From NCBI GenBank assembly GCA_010405405.1, contig MU004231.1, positions 352,991 through 416,990 of the forward strand: a stretch of 64,000 nucleotides of DNA. Reading direction: 5' to 3'. This DNA comes from Microthyrium microscopicum (lineage: Eukaryota > Ascomycota > Dothideomycetes > Microthyriales > Microthyriaceae). Numbering within the stretch: position 1 is the stretch's first letter; the number at the start of each line of letters is the position of its first letter. The notes beneath the pieces are model-generated. The model saw only the letters and a program-made list of their open reading frames with translations, had not been told where the DNA came from and ran no database searches. Position numbers and translations under genes: made by a program. Positions 45,762-57,200 of the stretch are shown piece by piece.

Positions 45762-46859
45762 ATGTCTATTCCTAACGATATCTGCCTCTTTTGGTATACT
45801 ACCTCACCTTATGCGCGAAAGATATCATGGTATTTGACTCTTCGAGGTCTAGCGCACGCACAATGTGTAGGTAGAGTCTTGAGGGCGAGCATAAGATAAA
45901 GCTGACGAAATATCAGATGCAACCTAACGTACTGCCTCGACCAGATATGGAACAGCTCAACATCGCCTACCGGCGCATCCCTCTTCTAGCAGTGGGAAAG
46001 GATGTCTATCTCGACACAAGACTGATCCTTCCAAAGCTTGAAGCTTTATTTCCGGATGGAGCAATTGGGCCCAAGAGTGTAGAGGAGCAAGCCATACAGC
46101 GTCTTCTAGAGAAATGGACATCTGATGCCGGCGTATTTACAAGATCAGCCCAGTTGATCCCATTAGCCGCTCCAGCAATGAAGGATCCCAACTTTAGAAA
46201 GGACAGAGAGGACTTTACTGGCCGACCATGGGACCTGAATGTGATGGCAAGAGCCAGACCAGAAGCCACAGTGCATATTCGAGATGCATTCGAGATTCTG
46301 GAGACAACACTATTGGCGGATGGAAGAGAGTGGATCTTCAACACAGAAAAGCCAAGTCTGGGGGATATTGATGGTAAGCATCGATCTACCCTGGGGTTAA
46401 CCACAATTGCTAAAGTATTCGACAGCGGTTTGGCCATTTCACTGGCTGGTCGGGATGCCAACAGCATTAGACCCAAACTATATCTCGCCTACCCAATTCC
46501 CCAAAACGTTTGCATACATTGATCGCTTCGGAAAAGCGCTCAAGGCCGCCCGAGAGAGCTTACCCAAGCCTGTGAGCGTCACAGGAGCACAAGTGGTGGA
46601 ACATATGGCCAATGCTCGCTTCTATGAGCCAGCAGGCAACGTGGACGCAAATGATCCCACAGGTCTCAAATCTGGGGATGAAGTGACTATAGGGCCGCTT
46701 GATTCTGGAGCCAAGCACCGAGACACTGGCCGACTGGTGACGCTGACGCCCAATGAGGTTGTGCTGGCGAAGCAGACTCGGGCTGGCGGCATGGAGTTAC
46801 ATGTGCATGCACCGCGATGGGGATTCAGGGTTTTCAGGGCGACAGGCGGGAAGATTTAG
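45762..46859 (+). CDS. glutathione-S-transferase-like protein with C-terminal extension
   Basis: There are three exons: 45762-45866, 45917-46373 and 46426-46859 (introns 50 and 52 nt). The product is 331 aa. The thioredoxin-fold N-terminus shows FWYTTSPYARKISWYL, the helix-1 entry with Ser/Tyr near the glutathione thiol site, the cis-Pro motif (RRIPLLAVG), and DTRLILPKLE in the position of the GST 'ESxAI' glutathione-gamma-Glu loop. A helical GST C-domain follows (PSLGDIDAVWPFHWLVGM, rebuilt over intron 2). The last ~100 residues (VEHMANARFYEPAGN, DEVTIGPLDSG, HVHAPRWGFRVFRA) form an extra beta-rich tail not found in classical GSTs but seen in a fungal subgroup. Substrate is unknown; the usual detoxification or stress role is assumed from the family only. 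Confidence 0.88.
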
Positions 46860-47883
46860 GCGGGAGCAATGGCGTATGCGAAAGGAATGGTCTAGTTGCA
46901 TTTGATCTTTGTGGATGGCAGGAGCGGGATATTGATTAGATGATGGAATAAGGTAGGGATTGATGGTCTTAAGAGAAGTTAAGATGGGTCAAAGTTTGGG
47001 GAGATCTACAAAGTTGGGCTGTCATTGTTGATTTGACAGACTCTGAACTAGTTGCAAACGCTCAGATGTATGATAGGGGCGGGCCGAGGATATGGCCAGG
47101 ACCGAAGTAGGTATCAGATAGTATATTCTTTATGTTTGTAAAGCAACAGGTCTCTATAAATGTCCCACATGAAGATTGTGTGTAGCGAACCAGATTCGGT
47201 CGTTTGAAACTGGCTGGACAGGGCGTCGTGGTGAGCGCGAGTAGGAAGATTTTCAGAGAGTCCTGAACGCGTATGATAGGTACTTGTAGGTAGTGTCTCA
47301 GAGGCAAGCTTGAGATAGGTTCAGCCTGTTGTATCCTGTCGCAATTGATGGAGTCGTCCGAGTTGATGCCCAAAATGGCAGGGGTGCAAAACCCAAAGGC
47401 AAGTTGCGTGCGCTCGAGGTGGAAGTTGCAGCCCAGCCCAGTGCTCTTGCTCTTTTATGCAGTCGTGCCTGACTATTCAGGGATAAAGGCAGCTGTCAAG
47501 GTCGCACTTTCCTTACTGCGGAAGTGTTCCCCACTGCATCAGGGCAGGAACCAACCACTGGACGACGCTGCCATGTTGGGCCTGGTTCTTGCCTCGCGGG
47601 CAGCAGCATGTGGCCAGCCCATCTGCTCCTGCGCCTTTCTTCTTTCTTCTTTCCCAACGGCTCTGGCAAGCCCAACCATCCACCCATCTTCCATCCCACT
47701 TTTCCTCTGCATCTGGTCCATATTTCTTCCCATCTACAAAACATCCTCTGGTCCTTTCTCCCTATCACTAACCTCTTACAACAGCCACTTACTCCCCGCG
47801 AGTCTACGTCTTCATACATCCTTCCGTCGTGCTGTCTCGTATCTCCCCGCATCGTGTCCTGTCTACCATACCAATATTGCGCC
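46860..47883. other. intergenic, promoter of the RfeG-like gene
   Basis: About 1.0 kb lies here. The right part (47,630-47,880) is strongly pyrimidine-rich (ctttcttctttcttc), as in many fungal promoters and leaders. The longest open frames are shadows with no family match. Confidence 0.5.
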
Positions 47884-48985
47884 ATGGCCTACTCGGGGAT
47901 GCCAGCTCATCCAAATGTACCTTCGTCTGGAGCTCCGGATTTCCGGTGGTGGGTTCCTGCCGCTGGCATAAGTAGACAAGTCATACAGTCGGAGATCCAA
48001 CGTTACTTGGGTGTTGATGCTTTGGTTCGACCAGGCAAAGGCGGTAACAATCAGGTTTGACTTGACGGCCTCAGCTACCTACCAGCCTATATGCTAATTC
48101 ATAAAAGACTACTGATGGCTACTATATATCTGCATATCGTAACTTAACATCGGTACGCTGCACATCATCTTCCATCCATTGTTTGCTCAACTAACCACCA
48201 ACAGGCCATGCTAGAAGACCTCAAAAAAGAGACACTACGTGTACAAAAAGAAAAGGACGCCGGTTCTAGATATCAAGACCCTCCTCATCATGACCCCCGG
48301 CACAGTGGCTTAGGTCCTACTCCTCCTCTTGCTCATACTGGATCTGCCTACCCACCTCCTGGACAGGTACCCACGTTATACGGTGGACAAGAAAGTTATC
48401 CTCCACCTAGGTCGTCAGGCGGACTGCCTGGATCAGGATACCCAGCTGCCGGTTATCCATCTAACGTTGACCCAAGAGATCAATACTATCAAGGCCAAGG
48501 CCAACAGCCCACGTATGGCGGACCTGGTCAACCCAATGTGTCTCCCAATAGCCAGCAGTATGCAAATCCTCATTATTCTAATTCTACGCCCGTGAGTCAA
48601 CCTTCTGCAGCACCTGGATATGGCTATCCATCGCCGCCTCCCTCAGGATATCCCCAGCATGTTTATCCCAATAATGCCGCCCCTCCACGCCAAGGAGGTC
48701 AATATCCTCCTGGCTATTCGCAACCCCCTCAGTCTGGTTATTCTTATGCTCAGGCGCCTACAAGGTACTTTGGACCACCTTCCTATTGGAATGATTTGGT
48801 TCACTAAACACTTTTAGTTCAAGCTCGCATGCTGGCTATCAATACCAACAAGGAGGACGTAAGTATTTCCTGATTCTATCCCAGTCGGATTCTAATTCCC
48901 AGATCAGAATATTCCTACAGGCAATGAAAGATCATGTAATTCCATCTTGTTATTTCCCAAGGTTTCTGGAGTTTATGGAGCCTAG
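47884..48985 (+). CDS. RfeG-like protein (putative transcription factor, low-complexity C-terminus)
   Basis: There are five exons: 47884-48054, 48108-48152, 48205-48764, 48818-48858 and 48903-48985 (introns 53, 52, 53 and 44 nt). The product is 299 aa. The N-terminal ~100 residues (RWWVPAAGISRQVIQSEIQR, YLGVDALVRPG, DGYYISAYRNLTSAMLEDLK) match my memory of the fungal 'RfeG' proteins, named as putative transcription factors. The second exon (15 codons, TTDGYYISAYRNLTS) is needed to rebuild this domain. The rest is Pro/Gly/Tyr/Gln-rich and repetitive (GYPSPPPSGYPQ, YPPGYSQPPQ), likely disordered. The last two exons are less certain: the 44-nt intron is short and the end (SILLFPKVSGVYGA) lacks supporting similarity, though the frame closes exactly. 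No known DNA-binding motif is seen. Confidence 0.75.
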
Positions 48986-51764
48986 ATTGTGGTCCCCGGA
49001 GTTTTTGGCCCACAGGAATTGGCCTTGGAGCTTGGCGTTTGAAAGGATCGCAAACTTTGTTTACTTGTCGCTTTTTGTTCATTTGGCCATATCAAAATAC
49101 GCGCCCATCACTAGATGAAAGGATACAGCCAAAGAGCTGACCACGCCACGTTTGAACCCATAGTTAAGGAACACCAAGGTCCGAAGAGCTTCCATTGTAG
49201 AAACGGATCGCAGCTGCACCATACGCCAGGAGTTCGCGTCGTAAATTCCAGGAATTGCTTGTTTTGCATCGTCTACCATACTAGGCCTGGGATTACCACT
49301 GGAGGTCATTAACTTACTTTGATCATGGAACCCAATCTGGATTGTTTCTGCTGTTGCTACAAATAAGCCTTAGACGACTCGTAATTCTAATCCTTGTTCA
49401 TTCCGGCGCCCGGTTGCTGGAGGATTAAAGCCAGAGCTAAGCTTCTTACCGGATCATTCAGGATTTGGAATGCCATGTGTTTCTAGATGCATATGCTGAA
49501 TGGCTTCACTTCCAAAGGACCTCTGGAAGAGACACAGCTCTCTGTTGGATACTCGGATTCAGGTTGTAGCAGGTAGCCAAAAGTGCGCGGCGAGGGTTTA
49601 GCGAGAACGTTACGATTGACGTTGGAAATGTCCTTTTCTATTTCATGTTAATACGACCATATGGATGGATTCTTCCTGGTATGTTTTTGATCAGCATTAT
49701 CTTATTTGAACCACTGCATCCACATCGGAGTTGGAAATGACATGTCTCGCTTTTTCCTGGTTTGCTGCTTTCTTCTTGCGCTCTTGGTTTTGATATTGAT
49801 CGCCATTGAACTCGTCCCATTTTTCAGGATTCGGCATTGCAAATCATCCTGGAGATTGATATATGTGAATGATGTACGGATGCATCTGAGATTGGCCATC
49901 TTCTAACGCTCCTTGCTATGAATGCCCAAGCGAAGAGCAGGGAGTTACTAGATGTAGTACTTTGCCTCAAATTTGAGTTTCCAGAATCTATCGCGGCATG
50001 CTTCCCCAGGCTACCAGTTTTCTGCCAACTTACGATCCATGCTTGCCTCATAACCGCGGGTTCGCGACCTCGTCCACAAAGCGTTTCTGTTCGTGAAATG
50101 CTTGATTTTAGGAAAAGATTTCCTTGTACAGATATCCCTCCTTCGCAATCATGCTCTACGAACCAAATGTCAAATATGAGATGCAATCATCTGAGACGCT
50201 TCGTTGTTGCTGGCCAAGAATCGTCTAGTCATTGCTCATTCTTACCTCGCGTCCTTGTATAGCCCATATATCGACAATGACTGTCTCGGAGACTATCATC
50301 ACTGTGCTTAACTCTCGGGACAGCTGTTTATCTTTCTGTATCAAAATATGTGGTAATTTACCGTTTCTCAATGACGAGGCTGATATCAGATTCTATCCAG
50401 GAAGAGAAAGACCGCAACATCTTCGCGCTGGCCTGAAAAGAAGTTCGGCTTATGGTATTGTTGGGTAGAGTACTCGGACAATGGTTTCGTCATGTTCCAA
50501 GCTGAACAGGATAGTCTTGGATGTTTGATAGATTATTTGGCTCGAAGTCTATATCAAACATGATGGGGCATGAATCGATACGCGCATGCCAAGTAGAGTT
50601 CTGCATGAATGTGATATTAGCATGGAATCGCATTTTACCAAAATCTTTCGCATCATTTCGAGAACTCAGGCCTTGCTGCTGGAGAATTATCAAAACCTCT
50701 TCGATCCTGGTTGGAATATCGGAAATCCGTACCCGTACGTTGTACTACCTGCGTTCAACGATACGTTATACATCGCCACATCTGCTCGAAGGTCGGTTCA
50801 AATAATCAAATATAGGTCGATCTCAATGATTTGGAATTGACAAGAATATTCCAAATTGAAGTTTTCCACAAACTTCACTGTATTCCATAGAATTCCCCAT
50901 CCTCCTCCTATTCTCGCATCTAGACCTGAGTGGCAAAAAATCGATGTAAGCACGTGAAGTTCATTGGTGGTCCAATACATGTCGCAGAACCTCAACCACA
51001 TTACAGCCATGACGGCATCCGTCGATGCAATTGACGATCTCGGTTAGGGACCTGACCGCCCAGACGTTTACGATCTGCTCTGTTATGTTCTCCGCCTTGA
51101 GCCGCATAACGCAACGCAATGCACGATGGGAAAATACCCTTAAAAAACAGCTTATCGTGCGTTAGTAATGTCGGTGAAGATTAGAAGAGGGTTCGGAAAG
51201 TGGGCCATGAAAGTTCAAGGGTCCTGCGACCCACTGCTATGGTCTGGGGAGGCCTCTTTTGCGGTTTGTGGTTAGATTTTGCGACTGAACGGCGAAATGC
51301 GAGAACTGGTGTAGAGTAGTCCGCGTGCAATTGGATAAGAGTGCTGATCAACACTGACAAAGTTTCTCGCGGATTGTTTTAGTTGCCTTGCGTTCCCGAT
51401 AGGTTTCCACCGGCCGGACCGAATGGGCGGAGTTACAAGATAATTTTGAAAGTTTTGATCGACATACGATGCTGCTAAAAGTACTCGCTAGAATGATATC
51501 TGTTAGTGCTATCGACGGTGGTCATGCTCTGCAGGATTGTCCACTCTGGATCGTTACGGAGGAATACTCCGCCATGCTGACTCTCCAATCGCTATGATAT
51601 CGTTTGACGGGTGGCGTATCTGGCAGTTTGAAGCAAGTCGGTGTGGCAAAAAATGATGTTCAAGGGTGCATGCGGATAATGAGAACCAATGTTATCTCAG
51701 CCAATCAGATCACGCCAAGTCTCCACTAGCTGCGACGTAGTCACGTCTAAGGATAACTTAGAAA
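48986..51764. other. gene-poor transition zone with gene-like scraps
   Basis: This stretch is 2.8 kb with normal base composition and no convincing gene. Scraps that look once-coding include a minus-strand frame at about 49837-49697 starting MPNPEKWDEFNGD and rich in Lys/Arg/Gln, and a similar PNPE motif again near 49,460. A plus-strand hydrophobic stretch lies near 49,742 (FFLVCCFLLALLVLILIAI). A plus-strand FHKLHC motif lies near 50,860, like the HxxHC box of UstYa/DUF3328 proteins. None extends into a gene model with splice sites. They could be decayed genes next to the RIP block. Confidence 0.4.
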
Positions 51765-52325
51765 ATTTTATAGCGACTTACTTTGCAATTTTGCTATTTT
51801 TATAAATAACTTAATACTATTATAATTATAGCCCTATAGCTTAAATTTAGTACTATTTAATCCTTATAGTTAGAAATTAGCTTTCTAATAAATCTATTTT
51901 TATTTAGGATTAACGTAAAACTATAATATTTAACTATTCCTCCTAATATACCTAAAAACGTCTAACGTATTTATATTTTAGTAAGCGTACCTTTAACTAT
52001 TAATTACTAAATAATCGCTATAATATATATAATTTTATATATATAAATATACTTAAAACTATTATCTATTTTAATCTAGTACGTTATTTTTAGGTTATTA
52101 TTATTAATAGTAGTATATACTCTATTTTTATTCTACTAACTACTATATTATTACCTACCTAGTTAATTATTTCCTTATTATAGGATATATATATAAACTA
52201 TTAAAGGATTATACTTAATAGATATTAAGAGTTTTCTAGTACTATATATTAATTAAAGTCTATAAGACGTTAGTAAAATCTTTAATAAGCCTAATAAAGT
52301 TGCTACTTCTTATAAGATCTAGATA

Positions 52326-52385
52326 ATATTAGAAGATCTATTAAGATATTAGAAGATCTATTAAGATATTAGAAGATCTATAGTA
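52326..52385. repeat. 20-bp tandem repeat, three copies
   Basis: The unit atattagaagatctattaag occurs three times head to tail, the last copy slightly diverged at its end. It lies inside the AT-rich block, upstream of the helicase relic. Confidence 0.85.
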
Positions 52386-52649
52386 ATATTTAATTATTCC
52401 ATCTATGCCTTACTACTAATCTATTATACTTATTATATATTCTAAGTTAAAACTTTTTTAACTAAGTTAGTAATGCTATTTATAAAGACGAAAAGAATAC
52501 TAAAAGCGCTTCTAAGCTTTAAAAAGAAGCCTATAAATAGGCAAACTAATAATAGGGAACGTTTTTCTAATTATTACAAAAGCTAAGAGATATAATACCC
52601 TCTATTACTATACGACCTAGACGAGATAGAGCTAAAAGAACTTAATAAA

Positions 52650-54250
52650 CGTACTAGGAGGATATTTAGAATAAAACTAGAAACTATCTATAAGATAATT
52701 AATATCTTAACTTAAAGTAAAAGTTATTTAAAGAAACAGCCTAGCGTATTAAAAAGTACTTTAAAATAATTCTATCTAGACATTAAGTTAAAAGAAGCCT
52801 AAATTTAAGCCTTTTATATATTAATTTATAATAGTAGGGATATACTTTTAATAGCTAAAACTAGGTTTAGCAAAAGCTTAATCCTATATACCTATAATAC
52901 TTTAACTAGTAAGATTATACTCTAAATTATTCCTCTTAATAGACTTAGGAAAGACTAGTATAATAGTATTAAGAACATAGAAGAATATACTTCTTATCTA
53001 CTAATAAGGGATTCTAAAGAGAAAATTTAATATCTTACTTATAGGATAAGGAGAAGAGACTTTAGTTATATTCTTTTATTACTAAAGCTAGTATTATCTC
53101 TAGACTTCTAAAAACTTCTAAAGGATGTAGAGTTTTAGTAAAGAATTAAATATATTACTATTAATAAGTATTATCTTGTCTATTAGTAGTATAACTTTTA
53201 AACAAAGTTTACTATAATTAGCAAGCTTAGAGTAATATTACTATAGAATATCGTCTAGTTTAGATATACTAGTATATTAAGTTAATTAGCGTAGGAAATA
53301 GTTCTTTAGCTTAGTAGCTTTTAATAGTTAGGTTAATATTAGCAATAAACTACTCTATTAAGAATAAGTATTAATTGTCTAAATCTTTCTATTATTATAC
53401 GCTTTATTAAGAAAGGTAAGCTTACTTCTTTTAATAATCTTTATAATATTTTATAGTACGCGTTTTAATAAGTATATAAAACTACTACCTTAGTAGATAA
53501 GAATTACTATAAAGTAACTACTAGCTAATAAAAAGTTTAACGCTAGGACGTATAGTTTAATAATAAGTATAGTACTAGTATAGATATAGTAAGTCCTAGA
53601 TCTAATCTTTATTCTATAAAGAATAAGGATAATACTAATAGTAAACGTTTAGGTAAAGAAGATATTAATATTAATAGTTCTAGCTAACATCCTAAACTTA
53701 AGTATAAGTATATACGTAAACGCTCTAACTATAAGATTAAAGTTAGTAGTCTATCTAAGATACTAAAGATAATTATCTTTATTAATAGTATCTTTAGTAT
53801 CTAAACTATACTTATATACCTTTACTATTTACTAATTATACTTACTTCTTATCTTCCTAATAGTTACCCTAAGAAGTACTTACGTAATTTAAAAGCTAGA
53901 GTATTTTATGTTAATAAGATTATTAAGGAGTATACGTCTTAGTTATCTAAGTATAATCAAAATTACTATTATACTACTTTTTATAAACCTAACTCTAAGA
54001 TTTAAATTATAGTAGTAATAACTTATCTTAAGCTTAGCTACTATATTCCTAGTATTATGCTTATTATTATTTAGAAAATACTAATTAGTTATAATATACT
54101 AAATCTCTAGTAGTATACTAGTTATAGCGCGTAAAGTAAAGATAACTATAGTATAGTTAAAATTTAGCTCCTATATTACTTATATAATAAATATATAAAA
54201 GAATAACCTATTTAGGATATACCTAAGCTTAGTATAGCTATAACGCGCTA
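52650..54250 (+). pseudogene. RIP-ruined RecQ/DEAH-type helicase
   Basis: Despite heavy RIP, the plus strand keeps helicase motifs in the right order and spacing in compatible frames. There is a P-loop (motif I, GFGKS-like) at 52860-52877, a motif Ia region (IIPLNRL then a Gln-type site) about 20 codons on, a DEAH-like motif II at about 53150-53180, and a motif III region near 53230-53280. This pattern fits RecQ-like helicases, including the telomere-linked helicases that many filamentous fungi carry at chromosome ends. Exact ends are not definable, and the gene is broken by a great many C-to-T type changes. It could equally have been carried by a repeat family, which would explain why RIP acted on it. 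Confidence 0.6.
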
Positions 54251-57200
54251 GTAGAAGACTACTACGCGTTATATACTTTTATTATATTACGCTATATAAT
54301 AATAATATTAGTCTTAGTAAGCTCTTTTCTAGTAAGCTTTATTATATCCTCTATTATAAGTATAGATACTAGGCAATATATTAGATATTAGCGAAAATAG
54401 CCTTACTAATATAGAATAAGAATCTACTAAACTAGAATCTTTTGTAGCTAGTTCATCTTAGGCTAGACTTTTAACCTAGAATATAGTAAGGAAGCAAAAG
54501 AAGTTAAAGAAGATAAAGTTCTTTTCTAAACCTAAGACTAAGTAATAAGTAAAAATACCCTAAGAGTTCTATAATTTAGTAAACGCTAATTATATCTACG
54601 TTATAATTTAGAAGTTTCTTAGTAAAGATTAAATACTATTTTTACTAGCTTAGGATCTACTACTTTACTATAATAGATATAACCTAGCCCTATTACTTCT
54701 AAAGATTACTCCTTATAAAGACAAATTAGCTAAACTAAAACCTTTAGCTCTTAATAGTTATAGCTAGTTTACTTTAGAAAAGATTATAGCTTAAGTATAA
54801 GACTAGATATAAAGATTATATCTACTCTCTACTATATCTAAGTATAGTATATTATCTTTTATAGTACTAAGCTATTATACTTAATAGTAGTTAGTTTATA
54901 TCTTCTTTAGTATTACTAAGCTTAGTAACTTACTATCCTTAATAAAATAGGATTAGTTAAAGAGTTAAGTAACTCTTCTTTATAACTAGGATGAATATAA
55001 TAATTATAGTATAGACCTACTTAAAAAGCTTAAGGTATTAGCTATTCTAGTACTTATAAGGTTTACTAAACTTAAGTAATAGAGGCAAGAACGTAAGAAA
55101 TAAAAAGAGGTAATAAAAAGCTAAAGCGTATCTTAATCTACTAATTAATAAGTAATTAAGATTAACTTAGCTAAGGATACTAATAAGGCTATTAGATAGT
55201 AGCAAGAAGCTAATTATACTAATATTAAGGCTTATTTTAAAGCTATAGCATATAAATAAGATAAAAAATAGCATTACTAAAGTAGCTTACTATCTTAGAT
55301 AATAAGTATATCTAGTACTACGTTAATATCTAGTTTAGCTTTAAGACTATTAGCCTCTTCTCTAGCTCTTAAGCCTTCTTATTACTATACGTTATAGGCT
55401 ATAGTTAATACTATAATTCTTAAGAATTCTAAGCTAAGTAGTCCTATATCTCTACTTACTAGCAAAACTATACGTTATAGTACTCTTATAGAGTTACCTA
55501 TTAGCTTAACCTAGGCTAGAGCTAGTAAGTAAGTAAAAGATACTTTAAGTATACTACCTAGTTATAAAAGAGCTACTTAGTTACTAAGTATCGCTAGTAT
55601 TAAATAAGTAGAGAAGAGAGCTTAATAGGGAACTATTAGGTTAAGCTATATCTAGAAAACGCATATTAGGCATTTATTAATTCTTATAGAAAAGGAAAAG
55701 TATAATACTATCTTTCCTAACTAATTATTACTTTAACTTAGTATGTCTTTTAATACTAGTACGTAGAGTTCTATGCTCCTAGTAGGCTATCTACTCTATA
55801 TCTAATATTAGTAAAATGCTACCCTCTAATTAGTTAATATTAACTAAGATCTTCTAAGATTAAATTAGATTATTCTACAAATTTAAATATATTATAACAA
55901 TACTAAACTTCTACTATCTAAGTATATTATTTCTAGCAAAGTTAGATAGGATAGTATATAGCTATAGGCTTACTAATAATAAGACTATATTCTATTATTA
56001 TACTATTAATAGAAGCTATATATACTAATAACTTTTACTATATTTTTAGCAAAAGTATAATTATAGAATAAGTTATTATATGCTTCTCTTATTAAAGCTT
56101 TTAGTTAATATACTATCTACTAGTATAGCTATCCCTTAGTATAACGCTATTACTTTATAGTATTTAAAGCGCATAAGAAGATATATTTACTTCTCTCTTT
56201 AAAGGTCTTATTATAATATTAGTAGCCTTCTATCTATTATAGTATATTACTCTTAGTATTATATCTTACTACGTCTAAGTAAAGATTAAATTTCTATATA
56301 AAGTAATAGCTTAAGATAGCAAGCTAAGTATAGTTACTACTTACTTAACTTAATCCTTATAGCACGTAAAAGGAACTAACTACTATATAGTAATATTGTT
56401 AATATTAGTGCCTATAGAAAAGAAGTTAGTAAGCTAAAAGATAAGAAGTAAATATAGCCTACTATAGTGCCTATTTAAACTAGTTAAGACTAGAGCCTAA
56501 TAAGTATTTAATTATATCTATCGCTCTAGATCCTTTATATTTCTTCTTTATACCTTTACTCTATATTTAAGCTTTATAAAGCTTTGCTTTATAGAGATAT
56601 TTAGTAAGTTTAACGTTAATATTAACGTTATATACTATATTATTTATACGCCTTTCTATGCGTAGTTTTAAGTTACTTTACTTACTTAGTAACCTCTAGT
56701 TAGCGTGCGTATAAGGCTATTTAGGTTTATTTCTAAGTTTAACTCTTAGACTAATTCTTACACTTCTTTAGGCCTAATTATTATCTTTATAGTACTAATA
56801 TTAAATCTCTAGTTACTACTTCTAAGTTTATAGCGCTAGATTTAAAATCGTATTTACTACTTCTTAGCAGCTTAGTAGCCTAGAAAATTAGGTCCTTATT
56901 TATACGTATTTAGTCTAATATTCTTTACTTATTTATTAAGCCTTATATTAAGAGAGTTCCTTAAGTTAATCTATATTTACCTAATAAGCTTTAAGTAAAC
57001 TATTATTTTAAACACTACCTATTCTAAGCTTATTATAGCTTATCTTTATAGGCTTATAAGTAGCTAGTAAGTAGTTAATATTTAATAGATAATACTACGT
57101 AAATCTTGCTAACTTGCTTATAAATAAGTAATAATATAGTTACTAATTTTATAGGTTTAATCCTAGTCTTATAGCGCAAGATTTTAGTTACTAAATCTAG

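Noticed and set aside
47345-47971. Plus-strand 208-codon open frame over the RfeG promoter
   Set aside because: It overlaps the RfeG start in another frame and arises from a pyrimidine-rich tract.
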